NCBI RefSeq assembly: GCF_007559025.1
Contig: NZ_CP041765.1
Coordinates: 3,407,501 to 3,471,500 of the forward strand
Source of the DNA: Tomitella fengzijianii
Lineage (GTDB): Bacteria; Actinomycetota; Actinomycetes; Mycobacteriales; Mycobacteriaceae
Length of the DNA stretch: 64,000 bases
Reading direction: 5' to 3'
The position numbers were made by a program, and so were the translations under genes. The notes under the pieces were generated by a model that saw nothing but the letters and a program-made list of their open reading frames with translations, was not told where the DNA came from and did no database searches. How positions within the stretch are numbered: position 1 is the first letter of the stretch; each line of letters begins with the position of its first letter. Below, piece by piece: positions 34,327 to 43,815 of the stretch.

Positions 34327-35571
34327 TCACCCGCACACCGGCAGCCCCTTCATCTTCGCAATCCGCACCACCGAGTCGTCCACACGGTCCATCGGCAACG
34401 CCCCGGAGTCCACCTCCTGCTCCAGCCTGTCGAGCACCGCCGGCACCTGGTCCGTGGTCAGCCACAGCGCGACGTCGGCACCTGCCTCGAGCGCGGCGGC
34501 GACGGCGTCCGGCACCGAGTACGAGTCGCTGATGGCGTCCATGCCGGACAGGTCGTCGGTGAAGATCACCCCGCCGAACGGGGGTGCGCCGTAGCCGGTG
34601 CCGTCGCGCAGCAGCGACATCGCGGCCGGGCTGAGGCTGGCGGGGACGCCGTCGGTGAGCCCGGGGACGTCCAGGTGCCCCACCATGACGCCCACGTCGG
34701 GCTGCTCGGCGATGAGCTGCCGGAACGGCACCAGGTCCTTGTCCTGCAGCTGCGCCAGCGGGGGCACCGACACGGCGCCGTTGTGCGAATCGCCGCTGGA
34801 CGAGCCGTGCCCGGGGAAATGCTTGATCACCGGGTGCACGCCTGCGTCGCGCAGCCCGCGTGCCACCGCACCGGCGTAGTCGGAGACGGTCTGCGGGTCG
34901 TCGCTGTAGGAGCGGTCGCCGATGACGTCGTCGTCGGGCTGCGCGCTGACGTCGGCGTCGGGCGCGAAGTCGACGGTGATGCCGAGATCGCGCAGCTTCC
35001 CGCCCCGCTCGAGCGCCATCCGATACGCCTCGTCGACGCTCATCGTCCGCGCCACCTCGCGCGCCGAGGGTGCGGGGCCGATGAGGTCGGCGACCCGGGA
35101 GACGCGCCCGCCCTCCTCGTCGATCGTGATCATGGGCGGCGGGGCCGCGATGTCCGCGTCGTGCACCTTCGCCGCACCCCCGCCGGTGAGCATCGACGGG
35201 TCGGTCCAGCTGCCGACGAACACGCCGCCCACCTGCTCGGAGGTGACGACGTCGAGCGCATCCTGCGTGCCGGTGACGCCCACCACCAGCATCTGCGCCA
35301 GCTTCTGCCGGGTGCTCAACGACGCGAGCAGGTCGGATCCTTCGCACGCGGGTGCGTCGGCGGACTGCGCCCCGTCGCCTCCGGGCCCGCCGGCCGTCGG
35401 CGCGGACGGCTGTGTCGAGGCGCCGCCCTGCGGCGCGGCCGTGGTGGCGGGCGCGGAGGTCCCGTCGCCCGCATCCCCGGATCCGCACGCCGCCGACACC
35501 ACGAGCCCCGTGGTGAGCACCGCGGCGATTCCCAGCCTGCGCACACCGATACGCCTGTTGCCGAACACCAT
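34327..35571 (-). CDS. lpqI: Lipoprotein beta-N-acetylglucosaminidase (NagZ-like, LpqI)
   Basis: The 414-residue GH3 enzyme releases N-acetylglucosamine from peptidoglycan fragments, for wall recycling. A signal sequence ends in lipobox VSAAC (about residue 28-32), then a Ser/Thr/Pro/Gly linker to about 70. The GH3 core has the NagZ signature IKHFPGHGSSSGDSH (about 255-270), with the catalytic Asp-His pair, and the nucleophile in FTDDLSGM (about 342). The start is ATG 35571, behind AAGGAGA. Its position beside tetR matches Rv0237-Rv0238 of M. tuberculosis. Confidence 0.95.
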   Translation of the reverse strand: MVFGNRRIGVRRLGIAAVLTTGLVVSAACGSGDAGDGTSAPATTAAPQGGASTQPSAPTAGGPGGDGAQSADAPACEGSDLLASLSTRQKLAQMLVVGVTGTQDALDVVTSEQVGGVFVGSWTDPSMLTGGGAAKVHDADIAAPPPMITIDEEGGRVSRVADLIGPAPSAREVARTMSVDEAYRMALERGGKLRDLGITVDFAPDADVSAQPDDDVIGDRSYSDDPQTVSDYAGAVARGLRDAGVHPVIKHFPGHGSSSGDSHNGAVSVPPLAQLQDKDLVPFRQLIAEQPDVGVMVGHLDVPGLTDGVPASLSPAAMSLLRDGTGYGAPPFGGVIFTDDLSGMDAISDSYSVPDAVAAALEAGADVALWLTTDQVPAVLDRLEQEVDSGALPMDRVDDSVVRIAKMKGLPVCG

Positions 35572-35752
35572 TACCGCGTCTCCTTCACGTACTGCCAGGC
35601 TCCGTTTCACGTACTGTCAGGCTTCGTCGCGCTGCACGGCTGCGAGCACCGTACCGCGAACCCCGGAAATGCCCCGGCGTGCGCGGGGCCGGTAGTAGGT
35701 TCGTCGATGAGCACGCCGCATTCATTTCGACCGAAAGCGCAGGTGACAGTCG

Positions 35753-36229
35753 ATGTCCACCGAACCGGCCGATCTCATCGTCATCGCCTATGACGGCACC
35801 GAGAACGCCCGGCGCGCCATCCGGTACGCGGGCCGATTCCTCGCTGCCGAGCGCGCGATCCTGGTGACGGTGTGGGAGCCGATGGTGCGGCAGGCGGCGC
35901 GCATGTCCGGGCTGTCGGGCATGATGCAGCCGGACTGGCTCCCCGACGACGACACCGAGGACATCGCGCACGTGGAGGCGCGGGAGGTGGCCGAGGAGGG
36001 CCTCAAGCTGGCCGCCGACGCCGGCCTGCAGGCCGAGGCCCGCTGCATCGAGTCCGGCACCACCGTGTGGACCACCATCGTGGAGATCGCCGACGAGCTC
36101 GACGCCGACGTCATCGTCACGGGCACCCGCGGCACCACCGGTCTGCGTTCGCTCATCCATTCCAGCACGGCCGACCAGGTCCTGCGTCACAGTCACCGGC
36201 CGGTGATGATCGTCCCCCCGGGCAAGTGA
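35753..36229 (+). CDS. Universal stress protein (ATP-binding type)
   Basis: The 158-residue single-domain UspA protein opens LIVIAYDGTENARRAIRYAG and carries the ATP-binding G-x2-G-x9-G-(S/T) pattern as GTRGTTGLRSLIHSST near residues 122-137. It is probably a homodimeric stress or dormancy factor. The start is ATG 35753. It precedes the isochorismate synthase gene by only six bases, so co-expression is possible. Confidence 0.9.
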   Translation: MSTEPADLIVIAYDGTENARRAIRYAGRFLAAERAILVTVWEPMVRQAARMSGLSGMMQPDWLPDDDTEDIAHVEAREVAEEGLKLAADAGLQAEARCIESGTTVWTTIVEIADELDADVIVTGTRGTTGLRSLIHSSTADQVLRHSHRPVMIVPPGK

Positions 36230-36235
36230 GCCGGC

Positions 36236-37447
36236 TTGCGCAATCCCGGCGGTAGTCCCGGCGGAGTGCCCGATACCGGTAGCGGCGGCCGGGACGCGAG
36301 CGCCCCCGGGCGCGCCGGCATCGCGGCGGGGTTCCTGCTGTCCGGCCCCGGCGGGACGGTGTCCGCCACCGGCCGCACCCGCTCGTTCGACGATGCCCGC
36401 GCAGCTGCGGCGGCCCTCCGCTCGGGGGCCGCGGCGATGGTGGTGGGCGCGCTGCCTTTCGACCCGGCGGCCCCCGCAGCCCTCACCGTCCCCGAGTCGG
36501 TCACCCGCTCCGCCGGAGCGTGGGTGCCGCACCCCGACGCGCCGCAGCTGAGCGCCGACGCGCTCCGCGTGCACGTCACCGGCTACGTCCCCAGCGCCGA
36601 GGAACACCTGGCGCGCATCGGACGCCTGCTGCACAGGGTCGACGACGGCGAGCTGGACAAGGTCGTCGCCGCGCGCGCCGTGCTGCTGGAGGCCGACGCC
36701 CCCATTTCGCGCACGGCGCTGCTCGCCCGCCTGGTGGCCGGCGACACGGCGGGCAACGGGTTCACCGTCGACCTGAGCCCCGCCGGCGGACGCTACGCGG
36801 GGCGGGCGCTGGTGGGCGCCAGCCCGGAGACCCTCGTGCGCCGGCGCGGGCGGCGCGTCGAGTGCCGCCCGCTGGCGGGAACCGCCGCCCGGACGCCCGG
36901 GGCCGCACAGTCGGGCGGTCCAGAGCAGCCGGGCGGGGCGGGCGATCCGGCCGCCCGCGCGCTGCTGAACTCGGGGAAGAACCTCCGCGAGCACGCCTTC
37001 GTCGTCGACTGGATCCGCGGCGCACTGGCCCCGCTGTGCAGCGGGCTCGACGTGCCGCCCACGCCGACGCTGCTTTCGACCCCCCACCTTTGGCATCTGG
37101 GCACCGAGATCAGCGGCACGCTGGCCGACCCGTCCACCAGCGCCCTCGACCTGGCGCTGGCGCTGCATCCCACCCCCGCGGTGTGCGGAACGCCCACCGA
37201 CCGCGCGCTGCACGCGATCCGCGAGACGGAGGAGCCCCGCGGCTTCTACGCCGGGGCGGTGGGCTGGTGCGACGACGACGGCGACGGCGAGTGGGTGGTG
37301 GCGATCCGCTGCGCGGAACTGTCGCCGGACAGACGCAGCGCGTTGGCGCACGCGGGCGGCGGCATCGTGGCGGGCTCGCGGGCCGACGCAGAGCTGGCCG
37401 AGACCGACGCCAAGCTGCGGACGCTCCGCCGGGCGCTGGGGGCGTGA
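36236..37447 (+). CDS. Isochorismate synthase (EntC/MenF family)
   Basis: The 403-residue chorismate-using enzyme converts chorismate to isochorismate for salicylate, siderophore or menaquinone synthesis. Family motifs visible are the Lys general base in ELDKVVAARAVLL (about 140-152), the salt-bridge region VGASPETLVRR, GTEISGTLADP, the His in LALHPTPAVCGTPT and the metal ligands near FYAGAVGWCDDDGDGEWVVA and IRCAEL. A TTG 36236 or GTG 36266 start is used; the GTG has GGCGGA upstream. The C-terminal core is intact. No other siderophore or menaquinone gene is close. Confidence 0.88.
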   Translation: MRNPGGSPGGVPDTGSGGRDASAPGRAGIAAGFLLSGPGGTVSATGRTRSFDDARAAAAALRSGAAAMVVGALPFDPAAPAALTVPESVTRSAGAWVPHPDAPQLSADALRVHVTGYVPSAEEHLARIGRLLHRVDDGELDKVVAARAVLLEADAPISRTALLARLVAGDTAGNGFTVDLSPAGGRYAGRALVGASPETLVRRRGRRVECRPLAGTAARTPGAAQSGGPEQPGGAGDPAARALLNSGKNLREHAFVVDWIRGALAPLCSGLDVPPTPTLLSTPHLWHLGTEISGTLADPSTSALDLALALHPTPAVCGTPTDRALHAIRETEEPRGFYAGAVGWCDDDGDGEWVVAIRCAELSPDRRSALAHAGGGIVAGSRADAELAETDAKLRTLRRALGA

Positions 37448-37495
37448 GCACGATCCGGGTGATAACTTTGGGACCAACGATCCCGAGGAGACTTC

Positions 37496-37657
37496 ATGAA
37501 GTTCACTGTGCCCGCAGTCGTCAGCGCGGTCATCGGCGTGGCGGTCGCTCTCGCGGTGGTCATCCCCGTGACCTCGGCCATCGAGGGCACTTCGCGCCCC
37601 GACACCGCAGCATCGTCCAACCCGTCGGACGCCCAGGTCCAGTACGGAACCCGCTGA
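37496..37657 (+). CDS. DUF2613 small membrane/secreted peptide (Rv0236A-like)
   Basis: The 53-residue peptide begins MKFTVPAVVSAVIGVAVALA, a signal-anchor, and ends QVQYGTR. The short Tyr-Gly-x-Arg terminus is the hallmark of DUF2613 proteins such as M. tuberculosis Rv0236A, which always sit beside aftD. A GAGGAG site lies eight bases upstream. The stop is ten bases from the earliest possible start of the aftD frame, so it is part of the aftD operon. Confidence 0.85.
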   Translation: MKFTVPAVVSAVIGVAVALAVVIPVTSAIEGTSRPDTAASSNPSDAQVQYGTR

Positions 37658-37817
37658 CCCGGGCGTCCTGAGCATCACCTTTCCGCGCGGGCGCCGCCGG
37701 CGCCCCGCATCCACCTCCGGCGCCGGGTCGGAACGCCACACCGGGACCCCACCCCGCACGGCGGACGGCGTCGTCGTCGCCCCGGTCCCCCGCCGATGGC
37801 TGTGGGCCGCGTCGGCC

Positions 37818-40800
37818 GTGCTCATGGTGCTGGCGTTCTGCCAGTCGCCCGGCCGCATCGTCGCGGACACCAAGCTGGATCTCACCGCGAATCCGCTCGG
37901 ATTCCTGGCGCGCGCGGCGCACCAGTGGTCCTCGATCGCCCCCCTCGGCCAGGTGCAGAACCAGGCCTACGGCTACTTCTTCCCGCACGGCGCGTTCTTC
38001 GCGCTCGGCGACCTGGCGCATATCCCCCCGTGGGTGACGCAGCGACTGTGGTGGGGCCTCCTGCTGGCCGTGGGTTTCTGGGGCGTGGTCCGGGTGGCCG
38101 AGGCGCTGGGCATCGGCAGCCGCACATCCCGCCTCATCGCGGGCGCGGCCTTCGTGCTCGCCCCACGCGTTCTGACCACCATCGGACCGATCTCCTCGGA
38201 GACCCTGCCGGTGATGCTGGCCCCCTGGGTGCTGCTGCCGGTGATCAGGGCACTCGACGGCGGGGCGCTCGATCCGCCCGGGACACGCCCCGCGTCGATG
38301 CGCATGCTCGCCGCCCGGTCCGCGGCGGCGGTGGCGCTGATGGGCGCCGTCAACGCCGTGGCCACGGGCTTCGCCTGCCTCATCGCCGGACTGTGGTGGA
38401 TCGCGCACCGGCCCGACGCCCGATGGCGTCGATTCACCGCCTGGTGGGTGCCCATGATGGCGGCGGCCTGCCTGTGGTGGCTCGTGCCGCTGTGGCTGCT
38501 GGGGCGGGTGAGCCCTCCGTTCCTGGACTTCATCGAATCCTCCTCCACCACCACCCGGTTCGCCGCGCTTCCGGAGTTGCTCCGCGGCACCAGCTCGTGG
38601 ACCCCCTTCATCTCGCCGACCACCGCCACCGGTGTGGAGCTGGTCAGCGAGCCGATGCTGGTGCTGGCCACCGGCCTGATCGCGGCCGCGGGGCTCGCCG
38701 GCCTGGCCATGCGGCGGATGCCCGCACGCGGGCGGCTGCTGTCGATCCTGCTGGTGGGCCTGGTGGGGATGGCCCTCGGCTACGACGGAGCCCTCGGCTC
38801 CGCGGTGGCCGAGCAGGTGCGCGCGTTCCTCGACGGAGCCGGCGCGCCGCTGCGCAACGTGCACAAGCTCGAACCGCTGCTGCGGCTGCCGCTGGTGTTG
38901 GGGCTGGCGCACCTGCTGGCCCGCGTCCCGCTGCCCGGATCGGTGCAGTGGCGCAGGGCCCGCAGCGCGCTGGCGCATCCCGAGCACGAGCCGATGACGG
39001 CGGTCACCGCGCTGGTGGCGGCCGCGCTGATGCTGGCCTCCAGCCCGGCCTGGCTGGGCAACCTGGCGCCCCCCGGCGGCTATACCGCGATTCCCGACCA
39101 CTGGCACCAGGCGGCCGATTGGCTCGCCGAACACGCGGGATCCGGCGAGGCCACCGCGGCCGGCATGACCCGTGCTCTCGTCGTCCCCGGCGCTCCGTTC
39201 GCCATCCAGGAGTGGGGCATGACGCGCGACGAGCCGCTGCAGCCGCTCGCCGAGACGCCGTGGGCGGTGCGCGACGCAATCCCGCTGACCCCGCCGGGCG
39301 CGATCCGCGCGCTCGACGCGATCCAGCGGCAACTCGCCGACGGACGCCCGTCCGACACGCTCGCACCGACCCTCCGCCGCATGGGGATCGGGTATCTGGT
39401 GGTGCGCAACGACCTGGACCCCGAGCTGGCGCGGGCGCCCCGGCCGCTCGTCGTGCACGCCGCGATCGACGGCTCCCCCGGGCTGGCGCGCGCCGCGGCA
39501 TTCGGCGACCCCCCGCTGCCCGCGACGCGGCAGGTGCCGGCGGACGATTCGGGTGACGATTCGGAGGGCCGGGAATCCGTCACCGAGTTCCAGGATGCGG
39601 GCCTGCGCCAGGACTACCCCGCCATCGAGATCTACCGGGTGGGGGCCGACCCGGTCACCGTCGCGCCCTACACCGTCGGACTCGACGACGTGCCGGTGGT
39701 GGCCGGCGGGCCGGAGGTGCTGGCGCGCCCACGAGCCGTTCCGGCGGGCACAGCCGATCCGGCGGGCACAGCCGATCCGGCGGGCACAGCCGATCCGGCG
39801 GGCACAGCCGATCCGGCGGGCACAGCCGTTCCGGCGGGCACCGCCGATCCGGCGGGCACAGCCGTTCCGGCGGCAGCAGGCCCCGCGGGCGCGCGCCCCG
39901 TCCCCGTCGTGCTGTACGCCGACGCCCGGGCCGCCGGCCTCGACCCGCCCGGCGTGGCCGTCACCGACACCCCCACCGCGCGTGAACAGGACTACGGGCG
40001 GGTCACCGACGGCACGTCGGGCATCCGCGCGGCCACCGATCCGCGCCGCACGCCCAACGTGGCGCCCGATTACCCCGTGCCCGGCGCCGGCCTCGTCGAG
40101 GGCCGTTGGGTGGGGGCCACCGTCACGGCGTCCGGCTCCGCGGCCGACGCCACGCAGCTGGGCGGCGTGAATCCGGCGAGCGGCACGACGGCCGCATTCG
40201 ACGGCGACGACACCACGAGCTGGGTGAGCGGCGGGGCGGACAGCGCCGTGGGCCAGTGGCTGCGGATGGATCTGGACGCGCCGATCCGCTCGGGGACCCT
40301 CACGCTGCGCACCGATCGCATGGCCGTGGGCCCGCCCGTCACGGCGATCGAAGTGCAGACTGCCCGCGGCACCATGGGCGCGGAGGTGCCGGAGCCGGGC
40401 GCCGAGGTGACGGTGCCGATCCCGCCGGGCACCACCGAGTGGATCCGGATCGAGGCGGTGCGCACCGCGGACGGCACGGCCGGGCGCCAGTTCGGCCTGT
40501 CCGAGGTGTCGCTGACCACGCCCGACGGCCCCGTCGACGTGCACCGCGAGGTGGTGCTGCCGCCACCGCCGCCCGACGCCCGGGTGACCCGGTGGAGCCT
40601 GGGGCAGGAGTTCCCCGGGCGCAGGCAGTGCGCGGCGACCGGCGGCCGGGTGCTCTGCGACACCACGCTCGGCGGCTCGGCCGAATCGCCCGGGAAGTTC
40701 ACCCGCACCATCGACGCCCCGGCGGACGTCCCGCTGGGCGCGGAACTCACCGTGCGCGGACGGCCCGGGCAGGACCTGGACGCGCTGCTCACCCCGGCCG

Positions 40801-42326
40801 GCGGCGTGCGCGCCGAGGCCGACTCGGACATCGTCGACCCGCGTGGCAACGCCCACGCCGCCGTCGACGGCGACCCCGCCACCAGCTGGTACGCCGCGGA
40901 TTCCGCTGCCCGCCACGCCACCTCGTCGCCGACGATCACGTTGCGCCTGCCCCGCGAGCACGAGGTCGCGAGCCTGCGCGTGACCCCGCCGGCCCCCGCC
41001 CCCGGCGGCCGGGACGGGCAGTCGATACCGGCCCGGCCCACCACCGTCACCGTGGACCTGGGCACCGGCCCGCAGCAGCGGGACGTGCCCGCCGACGGGA
41101 TCATCGAGCTGACGCCCGCGCGCACGGACACGGTGACGGTGTCGGTCACCGACTGGCAGGAGGTCCCGGTGCACGGGGCCTTCGGCCGCCGGAAGGACCA
41201 GGCCCCCGGGATCGCGGAGCTCGCCGCGTACGCCGGACCGCACGGCACCGACCGCATCGGCACCGCCGCGGACCCGGACGCGGCGGCCACCGTCGGCTGC
41301 GGCGACGGCCCCGTCGTCACGATGAACGGACGCGCCGTCCACACGTCCGTCACGGCGACGGCCCGGCAGCTGCGGGACGGCACGCCGGTCACCGCGACCG
41401 TGTGCGGCGGAGCGACGCTGCAGCCCGCCGCGGGCCCGGACGACCTGACGGTGCGGCCCGGCGGCGCGTTCACGGTGTCCACGGTGACGCTCACGCCGCG
41501 GCCGTCGGGGGCACCGGAAGCCTCCGCCGCGGCATCGGCGGCGCCGCAGCCCGCACGCGTCGAGAACTGGGGCGACGACCACCGGGTGATGCGGCTGCCC
41601 GCGGCGGCCGCCGACCGTCTCCTGGTGGTGCCGGAATCGACCAACCCCGGCTGGGTGGCCCGCGACGCGGCCGGCACGGAACTGCAGCCAATCGTCGTCG
41701 ACGGGTGGCAGCAGGGGTGGATCGTACCCGCGGGCGCCGCGACCACAGTGGAGCTGACCTTCCCGAGCGACCACTGGTATCGGCTCGGCCTGTTCGGCGG
41801 GCTCGCGCTGCTGCCACTGCTGTTCCTCGCCGCGGCGGTCCCGGCCCGGCGCCGCGAACGCACCGGGTTCGGCGCGGCGACCCGCACGTGGTCGTCGACG
41901 GCCGCGGGGGCCGCGGGCGTGCTGGCTGCGGGATTCGCCGTGTCCGGTCCGGCCGGGCTGGCGGTGACCGCCGCGGGCCTGGCGGCGACCGCGACGGCAC
42001 CCGTGTGGGTGCGACGGATCCGCGCCCGCGGCGGGCGGCGCGACGGCATCGCGGCCCGGATCGCCCGCGCGTTCGCGACGGGACGCGCATGGCCGGTGGT
42101 CGCCGGCGGCGGCCTCATGCTGTCCATCGGAGTGCTGGCGACGGGGCCATGGCTCTCCGGGATGCCCTACCAGGGGCATTCCCCGTGGGCTCAGCTGTTC
42201 GCGCTGATCGGCGTGGCGGCGGCGGGTGTGTCGGCCGTGCCGGCATCCGGGCGCCTGCGTGCGTGGGCCCGGCGCGCCTCCCAGCGCACCAGGGCGCGGC
42301 GGGCAGGCTCCTCCACCAAGGCGTAG
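37818..42326 (+). CDS. aftD: Arabinofuranosyltransferase AftD (alpha-1,3), large GT-C enzyme
   Basis: AftD adds branching arabinofuranose residues to arabinogalactan and lipoarabinomannan from decaprenyl-phospho-arabinose on the outer membrane face. The opening CQSPGRIVADTKLDLTANPLG and AYGYFFPHGAFFALG are diagnostic. Many membrane segments fill the first 500 residues; two F5/8-type beta-sandwich domains (GDDTTSWVSGGADSAVGQWL and GDPATSWYAADSAARHATSS) and final membrane helices follow. GTG 37818 is the first ATG/GTG/TTG in frame, but it cuts the first membrane helix, and coding-like sequence RRWLWAASAVL precedes it. The true start is probably CTG 37668, giving about 1,552 residues. A minisatellite is at 39741-39866. 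The 3' end overlaps the tmaT gene by 136 bases. Confidence 0.92.
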   Translation: MLMVLAFCQSPGRIVADTKLDLTANPLGFLARAAHQWSSIAPLGQVQNQAYGYFFPHGAFFALGDLAHIPPWVTQRLWWGLLLAVGFWGVVRVAEALGIGSRTSRLIAGAAFVLAPRVLTTIGPISSETLPVMLAPWVLLPVIRALDGGALDPPGTRPASMRMLAARSAAAVALMGAVNAVATGFACLIAGLWWIAHRPDARWRRFTAWWVPMMAAACLWWLVPLWLLGRVSPPFLDFIESSSTTTRFAALPELLRGTSSWTPFISPTTATGVELVSEPMLVLATGLIAAAGLAGLAMRRMPARGRLLSILLVGLVGMALGYDGALGSAVAEQVRAFLDGAGAPLRNVHKLEPLLRLPLVLGLAHLLARVPLPGSVQWRRARSALAHPEHEPMTAVTALVAAALMLASSPAWLGNLAPPGGYTAIPDHWHQAADWLAEHAGSGEATAAGMTRALVVPGAPFAIQEWGMTRDEPLQPLAETPWAVRDAIPLTPPGAIRALDAIQRQLADGRPSDTLAPTLRRMGIGYLVVRNDLDPELARAPRPLVVHAAIDGSPGLARAAAFGDPPLPATRQVPADDSGDDSEGRESVTEFQDAGLRQDYPAIEIYRVGADPVTVAPYTVGLDDVPVVAGGPEVLARPRAVPAGTADPAGTADPAGTADPAGTADPAGTAVPAGTADPAGTAVPAAAGPAGARPVPVVLYADARAAGLDPPGVAVTDTPTAREQDYGRVTDGTSGIRAATDPRRTPNVAPDYPVPGAGLVEGRWVGATVTASGSAADATQLGGVNPASGTTAAFDGDDTTSWVSGGADSAVGQWLRMDLDAPIRSGTLTLRTDRMAVGPPVTAIEVQTARGTMGAEVPEPGAEVTVPIPPGTTEWIRIEAVRTADGTAGRQFGLSEVSLTTPDGPVDVHREVVLPPPPPDARVTRWSLGQEFPGRRQCAATGGRVLCDTTLGGSAESPGKFTRTIDAPADVPLGAELTVRGRPGQDLDALLTPAGGVRAEADSDIVDPRGNAHAAVDGDPATSWYAADSAARHATSSPTITLRLPREHEVASLRVTPPAPAPGGRDGQSIPARPTTVTVDLGTGPQQRDVPADGIIELTPARTDTVTVSVTDWQEVPVHGAFGRRKDQAPGIAELAAYAGPHGTDRIGTAADPDAAATVGCGDGPVVTMNGRAVHTSVTATARQLRDGTPVTATVCGGATLQPAAGPDDLTVRPGGAFTVSTVTLTPRPSGAPEASAAASAAPQPARVENWGDDHRVMRLPAAAADRLLVVPESTNPGWVARDAAGTELQPIVVDGWQQGWIVPAGAATTVELTFPSDHWYRLGLFGGLALLPLLFLAAAVPARRRERTGFGAATRTWSSTAAGAAGVLAAGFAVSGPAGLAVTAAGLAATATAPVWVRRIRARGGRRDGIAARIARAFATGRAWPVVAGGGLMLSIGVLATGPWLSGMPYQGHSPWAQLFALIGVAAAGVSAVPASGRLRAWARRASQRTRARRAGSSTKA
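39741..39866 (+). repeat. 18-bp in-frame minisatellite in aftD (7 copies)
   Basis: Seven tandem copies of CCGGCGGGCACAGCCGAT, the last three slightly altered, encode Pro-Ala-Gly-Thr-Ala-Asp. The repeat sits in a loop between transferase and sandwich domains and is likely to vary in copy number between strains. Confidence 0.9.
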
Positions 42327-43534
42327 GAGGCCGCCGAGACCAGCACACTGAGCACAAGCGTCGCGATCCACACGAACAGCATGTGCCCGCCGAACATCGG
42401 CAGCCCGAAGGCGGGGAACACCATGGCCAGCACTGCGACATGCCACAGGAACAGCGCATACGACCAGCGGCCCAGCGCCAGCGCCACGGGGCCCGACAGC
42501 CACCGGTGCGCGCCGCGGTCGCGTCCGTCGCCGGGCGCCGCAAGGGTCAACGGCGCCAGCAACGCGAATCCGATGACGGCGCCGAGCCCGATCTTGCACG
42601 CGTACTGCCACGGCGCCGGCTGCACCAGACCCGGCGGCCCCGCCAGATCCGTGCACGCCAACGCGTAGGCGACGACGGCCACGCCCAGCATCGGCGCCGG
42701 ACGCGCGATCAGCCTGCGCAGCCGCCCGTGCTCCAGGGCCGGCGGAGTCGCCGGCGCCGCAGCCTGCCCGGTCGCGCGTGCGGAGGCCCGTGCTGTCGCC
42801 GCCATTGCGGCCGCCGCCATTTCGGCCAGCACCATCCCCGACGCGAACCACGCCGCATGCCCCTGCAGCCAGGTGTCCGTATTGACGCCGTCCGGCACCG
42901 GCAGGTCCACGTAGCCCCAGAACAGACCGGCCACGCCCACCGCGATCAGGATCGGCACCCGCAGCCGGGTCCGGCGCCCGCGCAGCCGGATCATCAACCA
43001 CGCGACCAGCGGCAGCACCAGGTAGAACGTCATCTCCACCGACAGGCTCCACAGCTGCGTCAGCCCCGCCGTCAACGCGTACGGGACGTACACCTGGGTG
43101 AGCGTCAGGTTGGCGAACCACGTCGATGCGGATGCCGAGGCGGAATCTGACGCCGCCCCGCCCACCGGCAGCAGCCACAGGACCGCGACCACCAGAACCA
43201 GGTACGCGGGCATGATGCGCACCAGGCGCGAGCGGTAGTAGCGGGCCGTCGCGGGCCGCGGGCGCAACCCGCGCGCCGCCTGGGCGTGCGGGCGCCACAG
43301 CAGAAACCCGGAGAGCGCGAAGAACAACGCCACCGCCAGGTCCAGCCGCCCGAAGACCCGGCCCGGGACGGTGTCCACCGCATTGCCCGTCTGGAACGCC
43401 ACGTGCGTGGTCATCACGCCGATCGCCGCGAGCGCGCGCATCCCCTCGAGCGCGGGGATGAACCCGCCGCGGGCCGCCGCGCCGCGCGCCGCCATCCCCG
43501 CCGCGTCCACCTCAGCTCCCGCCGTAGCCGTCAT
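42191..43534 (-). CDS. tmaT: Membrane acyltransferase 3, trehalose-mycolate acetyltransferase-like
   Basis: The 447-residue protein has about ten membrane segments and the acyltransferase-3 motifs: an active-site His in FIPALEGMRALAAIGVMTTH (residues 25-44) and ALFFALSGFLLWRPH, and RLVRIMPAYLVLVV. In M. tuberculosis the same place holds Rv0228, and the Corynebacterium counterpart TmaT acetylates trehalose monomycolate before its export; function is carried over by synteny and family. The gene lies opposite aftD and the two coding regions overlap by 136 bases at their 3' ends, so the C-terminus is antisense to aftD's end. The start is ATG 43534. Confidence 0.85.
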   Translation of the reverse strand: MTATAGAEVDAAGMAARGAAARGGFIPALEGMRALAAIGVMTTHVAFQTGNAVDTVPGRVFGRLDLAVALFFALSGFLLWRPHAQAARGLRPRPATARYYRSRLVRIMPAYLVLVVAVLWLLPVGGAASDSASASASTWFANLTLTQVYVPYALTAGLTQLWSLSVEMTFYLVLPLVAWLMIRLRGRRTRLRVPILIAVGVAGLFWGYVDLPVPDGVNTDTWLQGHAAWFASGMVLAEMAAAAMAATARASARATGQAAAPATPPALEHGRLRRLIARPAPMLGVAVVAYALACTDLAGPPGLVQPAPWQYACKIGLGAVIGFALLAPLTLAAPGDGRDRGAHRWLSGPVALALGRWSYALFLWHVAVLAMVFPAFGLPMFGGHMLFVWIATLVLSVLVSAASYALVEEPARRALVRWEARRAHARRRPDAGTADTPAAATPISANS

Positions 43535-43815
43535 CGCGCTCCAGTATGCCGCCCCGCCGGAACCGGCGGCGGCCGACGCAGGGCGTTTCCCGACCCGCGG
43601 CGCGTCACCGGACGGACCGGCGGACGCGACCGTGCTGTTAGTCTCACGTCCAACGTGTGCTCATCCTGCGCAGCGCGTACGCGGCGCGCCGTGTCACGTT
43701 GCGCGGCGCGCACCATGCCGGGAGCCACAATGGCAGGGGCCACAGTGTCAAGGGCACGACACCGGGCCCAACGACGACAACCCGCCCGGGCCGGGCGGGA
43801 ACACGAGGAGCGGGG

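Noticed and set aside
39741-39866. CRISPR array
   Set aside because: The units are directly adjacent, 18 bp and in frame; there are no spacers. It is a coding minisatellite.
37560-43298. A 1,912-residue open frame on the minus strand opposite aftD
   Set aside because: High GC makes long antisense frames common. The composition (Arg/Gly/His/Gln-rich) has no family features, while aftD on the plus strand has clear motifs throughout.
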